Shown here: one piece after another, positions 1 through 7,607 of the stretch
Numbering within the stretch: position 1 is the stretch's first letter
How the letters are laid out: the number at the start of each line of letters is the position of its first letter
IMG/VR virus record: IMGVR_UViG_3300024353_000025
Coordinates: 1 to 26,265 of that record
DNA: 26,265 nucleotides
DNA from: a virus
Direction: 5' to 3' (one strand)
The notes under the pieces: generated by a model
Databases searched by the model: none
Told to the model about the DNA's origin: nothing
The model's input: only the letters and a program-made list of their open reading frames with translations
Program-made: the position numbers and the translations under genes

Positions 1-2
1 GA

Positions 3-530
3 GTGTCAGATATAAATTTAGATGAATTAGTAAGAATTGTAGTTGGGATAGATCCTGCAGGGACTGGTAAGGAAACTTCTAGTGAAACAGGGATTATGGT
101 TTGTGGAGTAGATAGCAATTTAGAAGGCTATGTTATAGATGATTTAAGTTGTAGAAAAAGACCTAAAGGATGGGCATCTATAGCAATTAAAGCATATTAC
201 AGATATAAAGCAGATAGGATAATAGCAGAAGTAAACTTTGGTGGTGATATGGTAGAAAGTGTAATAAGGAATGTAGATAAAAATGTTAGTTATAAATCTA
301 TATATGCTTCGAGAGGTAAGAGAGCGAGAGCTGAACCTGTTAGTGCTTTATATGAACAAGGAAGGATACATCATGTTGGAGTGTTTAAAGATTTAGAAGA
401 TCAGCAATGCAACTTTACTCCAGAGACTAAAACAAGTCCCGATAGAATAGATGCTTTAGTATGGTGCTTTACAGATTTAATAATAAATAGAACAGAAAGA
501 AGAATAGTAAGAGCAAAATCAGTTAGGTGA
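3..530 (+). CDS. terL: Terminase large subunit, C-terminal nuclease domain (5' partial)
   Basis: This is the DNA-packaging motor nuclease, which cuts concatemeric phage DNA during head filling. The 175 visible residues match the RNase H-like nuclease domain of phage large terminases. A first acidic motif is VVGIDPAG (Asp17), a second is RIIAEVNFGG (Glu76), and the final motif is SPDRIDALVW (Asp147 and Asp150). The N-terminal Walker ATPase half is absent, and the reading frame runs off the left edge. The GTG at position 3 is therefore probably an internal codon rather than a start. The portal gene follows 4 bases after the stop, the usual terminase-portal order. The family call is confident; whether the gene is whole upstream cannot be seen. 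Confidence 0.88.
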   Translation: MSDINLDELVRIVVGIDPAGTGKETSSETGIMVCGVDSNLEGYVIDDLSCRKRPKGWASIAIKAYYRYKADRIIAEVNFGGDMVESVIRNVDKNVSYKSIYASRGKRARAEPVSALYEQGRIHHVGVFKDLEDQQCNFTPETKTSPDRIDALVWCFTDLIINRTERRIVRAKSVR

Positions 531-534
531 AATA

Positions 535-2196
535 ATGCCTTATAAAAATAAAAAGAAACAAAAAGAATATCAAAAGAGATATAGAGAGAAAAAAAGGGTT
601 TCTAAAAGTTTACAAAAAACCCAAGAAACCTTTAGTAGAAAACCCTTCTGTTATGTGACAAAGACAGGGAGGACTGTTAGACAGGAGCAGTTAGATGAGT
701 TTGCTTTAAAGACAGAAGATTCAAAGCAGATAAAAGATATATTTGCAGAGAAATATGGAACAAAAGAATTGATTGAACCTCTTTATAATCCTGCAATATT
801 AGCCTCTCTTTTAGAGATGAATGCTTATCATGCTAGATGCTGTGATGTAAAAGCTAAGGATACAGCAGGATTGGGGTTTTCATTATTTTCTCAAGTAGAA
901 AAACCAAACGAAGCAAAGAAAGAAGAAATAAATAATTTTCTTATATCTCAAAAACCTCCTATAACAGTTTTATTTTCAAGGATGCAAAAAGATTGTGAAT
1001 CTATCGGATATGGAGCTATGGAAATGGCAAGAGTTGGGAATGTTCCTACAGGACTTCCTAAATCATTACATCACATGCCTGCTCATACTATAAGAATTCA
1101 CAAAGATTGGAATAAGTTTGCTCAGATCAGGGGAATTAGAACTCGTTGGTTTAAGAGAATAAACTATGAAAAAGATATAGATTGCAATAATGGAACTGAA
1201 CATGAATTGGGATCTCTTGATCCAAAAGATAGAGCAACTGAGGTTCTTTGGAATACAGATTATACAACTAGATCAGATTATTATGGTCTTACTTGTGTTG
1301 CTCCTGCTATCGGAGCTATTTATGGAGATTTAGGAAGGAGAGATTATAATATTGCTTTCTTTTCAAATTTTGGAGTTCCTGCTTATGCTGTATTTATAAG
1401 TGGAGATTTTGATCCTGGCAAAGAAGATGCTGAAGGAAAAACTGAATTAGAAACAACAATAAGCGAACATTTAAAAGAACTTATTAAATATCCTCATTCT
1501 ACCTTAGTTTTGTCAATTCCTACAAGAGTAGCAGGAGAAGGTAAAGTTAAAATTGACTTTGTCCCATTGTCTACTGATGTTAAGGAAGCTTCGTTTAGAC
1601 TTTTTAGAAAAGATAATAGAGATGAAGTTATGATAGCTCATGGTGTTCCTGGATATCGGATTGGAATAATTGAAACAGGTTCTTTGGGAGGCAGTACTGC
1701 AAGAGAATCTACAGAGATTTATAAAAGGTCTGTTATTGATCCTCGCCAAACAGTTATAGAACAACTTATAAATCAGGAAATAATCTGGCATGAAAATGGA
1801 TTTGACACTAAAGACTGGAAAGGTAAATTTGCTGAGATAGATACAACCGATGAAACACATGAAAAAGAAATGATAGGCTTTTTATTTGATCAGGGAGCAA
1901 TGACAATAAGAAATGTAATTAAACATTATGCTGATAAATTTGGGCTTGAAGATGATCCAGATGATCCTTTGCTTGATATGAGATTTGTTAAGGGAATGCC
2001 ATTAACAGAACAATTTATTCATACTGCAGAATTTAAATCAGTAGTAAAGAGCTTGCGAAATAAACTTTTAGAGAGGGTAAAGAAAAGTGAAAAATCTGAT
2101 AATGATATTGGAAATAGAGAAATCATTAAAGCAATTGGAGATCTCGGAGCATTGGTTGAGATGGGAGAAAAAAGCCGAAATAGAATTAACGCATAA
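535..2196 (+). CDS. Phage portal protein, PBSX/XkdE-like
   Basis: Portals form the dodecameric ring at the capsid vertex through which DNA enters and leaves and onto which terminase docks. The 553-residue length is typical. The core begins near residue 80 with a segment (LLEMNAYHARCCDVKAKD, about 92-109) characteristic of PBSX-type portals, followed by the mixed alpha/beta clip and stem region and a charged C-terminal tail. The first 22 or so residues are very basic (PYKNKKKQKEYQKRYREKK) and are not usual for the family. They resemble the N-termini of small phage nucleic-acid-associated proteins, so they are either an added tail or a start called too early. The gene lies between terminase and the MuF minor head gene, whose 5' end overlaps its last codons. 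Confidence 0.9.
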   Translation: MPYKNKKKQKEYQKRYREKKRVSKSLQKTQETFSRKPFCYVTKTGRTVRQEQLDEFALKTEDSKQIKDIFAEKYGTKELIEPLYNPAILASLLEMNAYHARCCDVKAKDTAGLGFSLFSQVEKPNEAKKEEINNFLISQKPPITVLFSRMQKDCESIGYGAMEMARVGNVPTGLPKSLHHMPAHTIRIHKDWNKFAQIRGIRTRWFKRINYEKDIDCNNGTEHELGSLDPKDRATEVLWNTDYTTRSDYYGLTCVAPAIGAIYGDLGRRDYNIAFFSNFGVPAYAVFISGDFDPGKEDAEGKTELETTISEHLKELIKYPHSTLVLSIPTRVAGEGKVKIDFVPLSTDVKEASFRLFRKDNRDEVMIAHGVPGYRIGIIETGSLGGSTARESTEIYKRSVIDPRQTVIEQLINQEIIWHENGFDTKDWKGKFAEIDTTDETHEKEMIGFLFDQGAMTIRNVIKHYADKFGLEDDPDDPLLDMRFVKGMPLTEQFIHTAEFKSVVKSLRNKLLERVKKSEKSDNDIGNREIIKAIGDLGALVEMGEKSRNRINA

Positions 2197-3697
2197 GTTA
2201 AAGAAGTTATTTAAGATTACATTTGAAAGGACAATTTCAAAGCTTCAAGAAATGAAGTCTGTTCCTTCAAGTGATATTATAAGAAAACCATTGCTTTTTG
2301 AAATAGAAAGTTTAAGAGAAGAATTTAAAGAAATTATTAGTGAGAGCGTAATAGAATCTGTAAATGTAGGTAGAGAAAGAGTTTTGTTATTTGCTGATTC
2401 TTTAGCAGTAGAAACAGAAATGCACTTTGAAAATTTAATAATGAAACAAGCAATTGTTGAAATTCCATTATTAGAATATTCAAAACAATTTGAGAAATTG
2501 ATTAGAGATAGTGTATTTATAGCTAGTGATGCGACAATGGATCGAATAATGGGAGATATAATGGAGAATCTTGCTGATAGTTATGTTCAGGGATTAGGGA
2601 TTGGAGAAGCTTCAAATCGTTTGAAAAAAGTATTTGATTCTATAGAGGATTATAGATTAGAGCGTATAGCGAGAACAGAAATTCAATCATATCAGAACTT
2701 AGGATCTCATCATACCTGCATAGATTTAGGAGTTCAATATGAACAATGGTGGTCTGCAAGAGATGAAAGAGTTAGAAGTAGCCATGCTTATCTTCATGGT
2801 CAAATTGTAAGAACAGGAGATAGTTTTAGTAATGGATTAATGTATCCTGGTGATAGAAGTGGTCCTATTGAAGAATGGATTCAATGTAGATGCAGGTTAG
2901 TTCCTTTTCTTATGCCTTTCGGATATACAGCTCCTGTAGGACAACCATATTTTTATGAAGGAGATTTAATAGAAAGTGGACTGGAAGAACCTGAATTTGT
3001 GCTAGCAACAACAACAGAAGAAGCACAGGAATGGGCAGAGATAAATTTAGGTGTCAAAACAAAAGGTTATAAAAATTTAGAATTAGATCTGATTAATGAA
3101 TTACATAAGGAATATTCGGATTTAATGAAAAAATATCCTTCAGGAACAAAAAATTTGTCAAGAATTTTTGTTAGTAAAGCTAAAGGGAATGCTCGTGCAG
3201 GTGTTAGTGGAACTTCTAATATTTGGGGAAATTATAATCTAAATATTTATATGCAACATATATATGATAAAGAGTCTTTAATTTCAACTGTTAAATATGC
3301 TAGGGATATAGGATATTTAACTAAAATTGATAAAGCAAATGAAATGAAAGGTCTTTTTACTCATGAATATGCTCATTTATTATTTCAGACTTATAAAATT
3401 CCAAAAATAGTGATAGACTTACCTGTAGGATATATGGAATGTGAAAGTGGATTAGAGAAGATAAAAAAATCTTATGAATATGCAATAAGAGATTTAAAAA
3501 AGAAATGTGAAGATGGAATATTAAGCCGAAGTGAATGGCAAAGCGAATATGGAAAAATGTTTATTTCAATGCGTGCTGAAAAGAATATTGATGAATTTTT
3601 GGCTGAAAGTTTTGTACAGGTAGAATTAAATAAATCACCTTCAAGATATGCAATTGATGCTGTTAATATTTTAATGAAGTTTTTAGGAAAGCAATAA
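2087..3697 (+). CDS. MuF (SPP1 gp7-like) minor capsid protein fused to a HEXXH metallopeptidase-like domain
   Basis: The N-terminal ~300 residues are a phage head morphogenesis protein of the Mu gpF/SPP1 gp7 family. Markers are an arginine-rich helix ending LERIARTEIQ (191-200), ARDERVRSSH (224-233) and the closing QCRCRLVPF (267-275). Such proteins bind the portal and can enter the host with the DNA. From about residue 310 there is an unrelated domain with HEYAH (426-430), a HEXXH zinc-peptidase signature, and a downstream acidic helix DEFLAESF (502-509) that could supply the third zinc ligand. MuF proteins with variable C-terminal toxin domains are known phage polymorphic toxins, and this one fits that plan. 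The start is uncertain: GTG 2087 overlaps the portal by 110 bases, while TTG 2156 has a GGAG six bases upstream and begins nearer conserved sequence. Confidence 0.85.
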   Translation: MKNLIMILEIEKSLKQLEISEHWLRWEKKAEIELTHKLKKLFKITFERTISKLQEMKSVPSSDIIRKPLLFEIESLREEFKEIISESVIESVNVGRERVLLFADSLAVETEMHFENLIMKQAIVEIPLLEYSKQFEKLIRDSVFIASDATMDRIMGDIMENLADSYVQGLGIGEASNRLKKVFDSIEDYRLERIARTEIQSYQNLGSHHTCIDLGVQYEQWWSARDERVRSSHAYLHGQIVRTGDSFSNGLMYPGDRSGPIEEWIQCRCRLVPFLMPFGYTAPVGQPYFYEGDLIESGLEEPEFVLATTTEEAQEWAEINLGVKTKGYKNLELDLINELHKEYSDLMKKYPSGTKNLSRIFVSKAKGNARAGVSGTSNIWGNYNLNIYMQHIYDKESLISTVKYARDIGYLTKIDKANEMKGLFTHEYAHLLFQTYKIPKIVIDLPVGYMECESGLEKIKKSYEYAIRDLKKKCEDGILSRSEWQSEYGKMFISMRAEKNIDEFLAESFVQVELNKSPSRYAIDAVNILMKFLGKQ

Positions 3698-3710
3698 TAT
3701 AATATTAAAA

Positions 3711-3935
3711 ATGGATTATATGAATATGAGAAAAATTGAAATTCCTTTATGTTTAGAATGTAAGCATTTTTATAAAAATGAGTATGAAGAGTTTTGTTGT
3801 AAAGCATTTCCTGAAGGAATTCCTGACAAAATTATTGAAGGGAAAGTAAATCATAAAAAGCCTTATAAAGGAGATAATGGAATACAGTTTGAGGAAAAAT
3901 ATACAGTTTCAATATTGAAAAGAAAAAAGGAGTGA
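3711..3935 (+). CDS. Small Cys-rich protein, possible partner of the MuF metallopeptidase
   Basis: This 74-residue protein starts 13 bases after the MuF gene and ends just before a terminator, so the two form one short transcriptional block. It has CLECKH at 14-19, CC at 29-30 and a patterned stretch AFPEGIPDKI followed by NHKKPYKGDNG and FEE. The Cys/His spacing would suit a zinc site. I recognise this as a recurrent small phage/bacterial family with conserved CxxCKH and AFPxGIP motifs, but I know no proven function for it. By position it could protect the producer from the metallopeptidase or chaperone the MuF protein; both are inference. Start choice is soft, since ATGs also occur at 3720 and 3726 and no strong ribosome site precedes any of them. 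Confidence 0.65.
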   Translation: MDYMNMRKIEIPLCLECKHFYKNEYEEFCCKAFPEGIPDKIIEGKVNHKKPYKGDNGIQFEEKYTVSILKRKKE

Positions 3936-3977
3936 TAATTTAATTTACTAAAATAAATAATTTTATTAACTAACATT

Positions 3978-4001
3978 AAGAGTCTGTAAGGACTCTTTTT
4001 T
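3978..4001 (+). terminator. Intrinsic terminator after the MuF/small-protein pair
   Basis: A 7-bp stem AAGAGTC / GACTCTT surrounds a 6-base loop and runs into six T residues. It lies between the small Cys-rich gene and the prohead protease gene, with no recognisable promoter before the next gene. Confidence 0.8.
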
Positions 4002-4036
4002 AATTGCAATCAAAAATTGAAAGGGGGTGAAAAAAA

Positions 4037-5911
4037 ATGAACATGAAATTACAAGGAGATAGTTTAGAAAGTAGAATAGATCGAATTCAATGGGGAATAA
4101 GGGAATTGTTTGAAAATATTTCTACAGTAGAAGGAGAGATAGTTAGTATAGGAGTTATAGCAACCTTTGATGATGTAGTTATTGTTAAAGATTATAATTC
4201 ACAAAAATTATATTCATTGGAATATTCTGAATTAGATGGAGAAATAAAATTTGGAAGTCCTAAAGAAGTAGATAATGTTTATGTAGTAAAACAACTTATA
4301 AATGCGAATCCTGATGTAACTCTAAAAGATATGCAGGATCTTCTTGATAGTTGGGATGATTGGTCAGATTCATTAGAGAAATATATGGCTGTAATTAAAG
4401 GGAAGTCTGGGATTAATAATCCTAAGGCTTTATGGACACAGTTATATTTTCAAAAGAAAGAAGAATGGCCTGTTGAAAAAATTGAAATGAAATCTAAAAG
4501 TCTTATAGAACTTACTGGTCCGATAGTATTTAAGAATGTTAAAAAAAGAATTGCTTTCGCAGCAGTTCTAGTTCCTGGAGAAGAGGATTCAGATGGAGAA
4601 ATTGTATCAAAAGAGAAAATTGAAGATGTGGCTCACGAATGGATGGAAGATTATCAGCATATTGATTTAAAGCATAGTTTAAATGCTGTTGGAAAACCTG
4701 TTGAAAGTTATTTAACTTATTCGGAAAGAACAGTAAAGAGCATTGATGGTGAAGAAATTACTTTACCTGTAGGAACTTGGATTTTAGGTAGTAAATTAGA
4801 TGAAGAAACTTTTGAAGCAGTAGAAAAAGGTGAATTGACAGGATATAGCATTATGGGAGTTGCAAGAAAAGCATTGAAAGAAAAGGATTTGAAAAAAGCA
4901 TTGAAATCTCTTCAAGATGATACAGATATACTAAAAGTTTTAAAGAAAACATTACTTAAAGATTTAGGTCCAGACTGGGTTCCAGTTGCTGTGGCGGTTG
5001 TAGGTTCTCCAGCAGTTCCAAAGTCAAAGTGGTTTGCATTGAAAAGTAAAGCTGTTAAACCTAAAGAAAATTTATGGGACAAAATTATAAAAACTTTAAA
5101 AGGAGGTAAAAAAGAAAATAAAATAAAAATTATTGTTAAGGAAAAGAAACCAAAAGAATGGACTAAAGCTGATGCAAAAAGTTGGTTGAAAGAGCATGAT
5201 TTTAAGCATGGAGATTACGAAAAAATTGCGAATTACCATGCTTTCAGGCAAGAAGATCCAGGAAAATATGATGAATTTAGAGCTGATAAAAAACCATTTG
5301 ATTTTGAGAAGGACGATGGAGTAATAGTAGTTTATGGGATATATAAGAAAGATGGTAAAAGAACATCTGAAATTCAATCAATTAAATTCTTTCATGGTGA
5401 AGAAGCAGAAAAATCAAAAAGTAAAATTAAATTAATAAAGAAAGGAGGAAAAACTGTGAATGAGGAAAGGAAAAAGAAAATAAAAGAAGTTTTGAAATCT
5501 ATCAAAGATGAGAAGGGAGAAGTAGAAGAGGAAAAACTTGAGGTAGCAATAGAAAAAATAGTAGAAGAAGAGATAGAGGGTGTTGCACCTGTAAAAGAAC
5601 CTATCGATGAAAAAATAGCGGAAAAGATAGAAGAAACAGTGAAGGAAGTGATAGAAACAAAACTGAAAGAAGCAATGGAAAACGTGCAGAAAGAGATTGA
5701 GACTTTGAAAACTCAATTAACAGAATTTGGAAAAGGTATGGCGACAGAAAAAGAAGTAATAAAGGAAATGGCCAAAGTTTTAAAAATTGATCCATCTAAA
5801 GCCTTAAAAGGTCAAGATGGTGGTGATGATGACGATAAAGCCAAAAAAGGCAAAGCCTTAGATTTTGGTGATCGTGATGGCTTTGGTAGAAAAAAATCTA
5901 AAAAAGAATAA
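4037..5911 (+). CDS. XkdF-like prohead protease with C-terminal scaffold region
   Basis: Maturation protease of the prohead, in the same slot as PBSX XkdF (Peptidase_S78_2-like). The protease core spans roughly residues 160-280. It includes AFAAVLVPGEEDSDGEIVS (173-191), candidate catalytic His residues in QHIDLKH (207-213) and Ser271 in GYSIMG. WVPVAVAVVGSPAVPKSKW (314-332) follows. Residues about 374-455 form a small separate domain (KSWLKEHDFKHGDY, then FRQEDPGKYDEF) known from many phage head proteins. From 474 on the protein is highly charged coiled coil, as in scaffolds. The start ATG has a strong AAAGGGGGTG site. The major capsid gene lies 28 bases downstream. An internal in-frame GTG at 5456 with a near-perfect ribosome site probably produces the scaffold part alone. 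Confidence 0.82.
   Translation: MNMKLQGDSLESRIDRIQWGIRELFENISTVEGEIVSIGVIATFDDVVIVKDYNSQKLYSLEYSELDGEIKFGSPKEVDNVYVVKQLINANPDVTLKDMQDLLDSWDDWSDSLEKYMAVIKGKSGINNPKALWTQLYFQKKEEWPVEKIEMKSKSLIELTGPIVFKNVKKRIAFAAVLVPGEEDSDGEIVSKEKIEDVAHEWMEDYQHIDLKHSLNAVGKPVESYLTYSERTVKSIDGEEITLPVGTWILGSKLDEETFEAVEKGELTGYSIMGVARKALKEKDLKKALKSLQDDTDILKVLKKTLLKDLGPDWVPVAVAVVGSPAVPKSKWFALKSKAVKPKENLWDKIIKTLKGGKKENKIKIIVKEKKPKEWTKADAKSWLKEHDFKHGDYEKIANYHAFRQEDPGKYDEFRADKKPFDFEKDDGVIVVYGIYKKDGKRTSEIQSIKFFHGEEAEKSKSKIKLIKKGGKTVNEERKKKIKEVLKSIKDEKGEVEEEKLEVAIEKIVEEEIEGVAPVKEPIDEKIAEKIEETVKEVIETKLKEAMENVQKEIETLKTQLTEFGKGMATEKEVIKEMAKVLKIDPSKALKGQDGGDDDDKAKKGKALDFGDRDGFGRKKSKKE
5441..5458 (+). promoter_or_regulatory. Internal ribosome-binding site and GTG start for nested scaffold
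   Basis: AAAGGAGG at 5441-5448 is followed 7 bases later by GTG at 5456, which is in frame with the protease gene (codon 474). Site strength and spacing equal those of the major capsid gene. Confidence 0.65.
5456..5911 (+). CDS. Nested in-frame capsid scaffold protein
   Basis: Starting at GTG 5456, this gives a 151-residue protein identical to the protease C-terminus. It is almost wholly helical and charged, with long Glu/Lys heptad-like stretches (for example KIAEKIEETVKEVIETKLKE). It ends in an acidic patch (GGDDDDKAKKGK) and a basic tail (RKKSKKE), a composition typical of phage scaffolds that bind capsid through a short charged C-terminus. In lambda, scaffold Nu3 is made from an in-frame start inside protease gene C, so the arrangement has precedent. 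The evidence here is the ribosome site and composition. The independent product itself is inferred. Confidence 0.6.
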   Translation: MNEERKKKIKEVLKSIKDEKGEVEEEKLEVAIEKIVEEEIEGVAPVKEPIDEKIAEKIEETVKEVIETKLKEAMENVQKEIETLKTQLTEFGKGMATEKEVIKEMAKVLKIDPSKALKGQDGGDDDDKAKKGKALDFGDRDGFGRKKSKKE

Positions 5912-5939
5912 ATTTAACTAAGAAAGGAGGTAAATAGAC

Positions 5940-6965
5940 ATGAAGTTTACAAATAAAGAACTATTAAATGCTTTAGCGTTCAAACAGATCATAACAGTAG
6001 ATGATTTAGGTAAAGCTATCTTGCAACCTGAAAAGTTTGCTGCTTTCGTAAGAGCTATGCAACATAAAACAGTAATATTGGATGAAGCAAGATTTATCAA
6101 AATGGATGCTCAAATAGTGGATATTGATAGAGTAGGGTTTGTAGGAAGGATACTGCGTTCAGGAACAAAATGGAATCCAGATACTTCAAAGTGGGAACAT
6201 AGAAAATTGACAGATGAAGAACATACAAAACCTCAGTTTGCTACTAATCAACTTATTGCTAAAGAATTGCAAGCAATCACTGGTTTAAGAGATAAGGCTC
6301 TTAGAAGGAATATTGAAAGAGGTAATTTCGAAACTACCTTAGTAGATCTCTTTGGTGAAGCAGCTGGCAGGGATATGGAGGAATTTGCTATCTTAGCAAA
6401 TACTGATATCTCTTATACTGATGATGATATTCTTTCTCTAACCGATGGTTGGATTAAACTTGCAGCTAACAAAGTTTATGGTTGGAATGCAGGAAAAGAT
6501 TTCGATCCTAGTGCTGCTACATTCCCTGAGAATATGTTCCAGGCTATGATTGATGCATTACCTAAACAGTTTTTGCAGAATGAAAGTGAGTGGAGAATTT
6601 ATGTTGATTGGGATGTGAGAGATGATTACATTGATTTGTTAAGAGAAAGACAGACTGATCTTGGAGATAGGGTTTATGTTGCGGCAGCAGGACTTGTTCC
6701 TCCATACAAAGGAATAGCAATCAAATATGTACCTATGTTCAATCGAAGTAAAACAAAAGCAGAAGGTGGGGTTGGAAGAGTTGCATTACTTTCTCATCCT
6801 GCTAATATGGCTTGGGGAGTATTTCATGAAGTGACTGTAGAACCTGATAGAATTCCATCAGATAGAAGGACAGATTTCGTTCTTACACTTGAAGGTGATG
6901 CTCATTATGAAGATGAAAATGGTGCAGTTGCTGCTTTAATTGATCAGAAAAAACCTGTTAGCTAA
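5940..6965 (+). CDS. Major capsid protein (HK97-fold type)
   Basis: The 341-residue length, the position right after protease/scaffold and a strong AAAGGAGGT site mark this as the coat subunit. The sequence has the general order of HK97-fold coats seen next to XkdF-type proteases. An N-terminal helix is followed by a segment like the E-loop (VGFVGRILRSGTKW), then an acidic region with GEAAGRDMEEFAILANTD. The C-terminal A-domain contains LLSHPANMAWGVFHEVTVEPDR and the closing beta strands. No large N-terminal delta domain is present, consistent with scaffold being a separate part of the upstream gene. An intrinsic terminator follows, which would favour high expression of this gene relative to the cassette beyond it. 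Confidence 0.85.
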   Translation: MKFTNKELLNALAFKQIITVDDLGKAILQPEKFAAFVRAMQHKTVILDEARFIKMDAQIVDIDRVGFVGRILRSGTKWNPDTSKWEHRKLTDEEHTKPQFATNQLIAKELQAITGLRDKALRRNIERGNFETTLVDLFGEAAGRDMEEFAILANTDISYTDDDILSLTDGWIKLAANKVYGWNAGKDFDPSAATFPENMFQAMIDALPKQFLQNESEWRIYVDWDVRDDYIDLLRERQTDLGDRVYVAAAGLVPPYKGIAIKYVPMFNRSKTKAEGGVGRVALLSHPANMAWGVFHEVTVEPDRIPSDRRTDFVLTLEGDAHYEDENGAVAALIDQKKPVS

Positions 6966-6978
6966 ACAATAAAATAAT

Positions 6979-7024
6979 GGCTACTTTTTAAACATAAAAA
7001 ATTTGAAGAGTAGCCTTGTTTTTT
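6979..7024 (+). terminator. Intrinsic terminator after major capsid gene
   Basis: The outer stem GGCTACT (6979-6985) pairs with AGTAGCC (7009-7015). It extends inward through T/A and G-T pairs to about 14 bp, and TTGTTTTTT follows. It separates the capsid gene from the glycosyltransferase cassette. Confidence 0.8.
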
Positions 7025-7039
7025 AAAAAAGGGGTTTAG

Positions 7040-7579
7040 TTGATTTATACCTTTATCCCATATTCTATAGAAGGGAATTTGGTAGTAGCTTATGAAAAAT
7101 GCATGAAATTAATAAGGGATGATGATTGGGCATTGTTTTTGGATTATGATGTTATGTTCACTCGCAGAGATTGGTATGTTTTATTTGTTAAGGCAATTAA
7201 AAGATATCCAGAAGTTGGAGTTTTCACTTGTTACACAAACAGGATCAGAACAAAGTTTCAAAAAGCTCCTGGAATAGATAGAAATAATCATGATATGGTC
7301 TATCACATGAAGTTTGGGCAAAGACTTTATGAAAAGAATGGGGATTCTATTACCATTTTTCCTAAAGGAGAACATCTTGGTGGATTTGTAATGTTAATCA
7401 GGAAAAGTGTTTGGAATAAGATTAGACCTCTTAAAGAAAAAGGTATTGAGTATGTTGATATTGAAATAGGAAGAAAATGCCATGCTAGAGAAATCAAGAT
7501 AGCTCGATTAGATGGACTTTATGCATATCATTGGAGAAGGGGGCTTAATGAAGGTCCTCCTAAGAAAATAGAAGGATAG
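7040..7579 (+). CDS. Compact GT-A fold glycosyltransferase
   Basis: A 179-residue family 2-like sugar transferase. It begins with IPYSIEGNLVVAYEKCMKLI, then DDWALFLDYDVMFT, where the DYD is the metal- and nucleotide-sugar-binding DxD-type motif. FTCYTNRI, GGFVMLIRKSVW and the acceptor-side segment EYVDIEIGRKCH follow. This short layout recurs in environmental phage genomes. The start is TTG 7040 with AAAAAAGGGG five bases upstream. It is the first gene of the cassette after the capsid terminator. The sugar donor and acceptor are unknown; virion protein or host envelope polysaccharide are both possible. No membrane segment is seen, so it is probably cytoplasmic. Confidence 0.78.
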   Translation: MIYTFIPYSIEGNLVVAYEKCMKLIRDDDWALFLDYDVMFTRRDWYVLFVKAIKRYPEVGVFTCYTNRIRTKFQKAPGIDRNNHDMVYHMKFGQRLYEKNGDSITIFPKGEHLGGFVMLIRKSVWNKIRPLKEKGIEYVDIEIGRKCHAREIKIARLDGLYAYHWRRGLNEGPPKKIEG

Positions 7580-7607
7580 TTTATTTTTTAAATAGTGGAG
7601 ATATTGA

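Noticed and set aside
3-530. A complete stand-alone small terminase nuclease gene starting at GTG 3
   Set aside because: No upstream sequence is available to show a ribosome site, and the visible part lines up with the C-terminal domain of a normal terminase, so truncation by the window edge is simpler.
5100-5135. Second internal ribosome-like AGGAGG in the protease gene
   Set aside because: No ATG, GTG or TTG lies within a usable distance; only ATA and ATT codons follow.
5096-5795. Several antisense open frames opposite the protease/scaffold gene
   Set aside because: They are Phe/Leu/Tyr-rich because the sense strand is Lys/Glu-rich; such frames arise by composition and carry no start signals.
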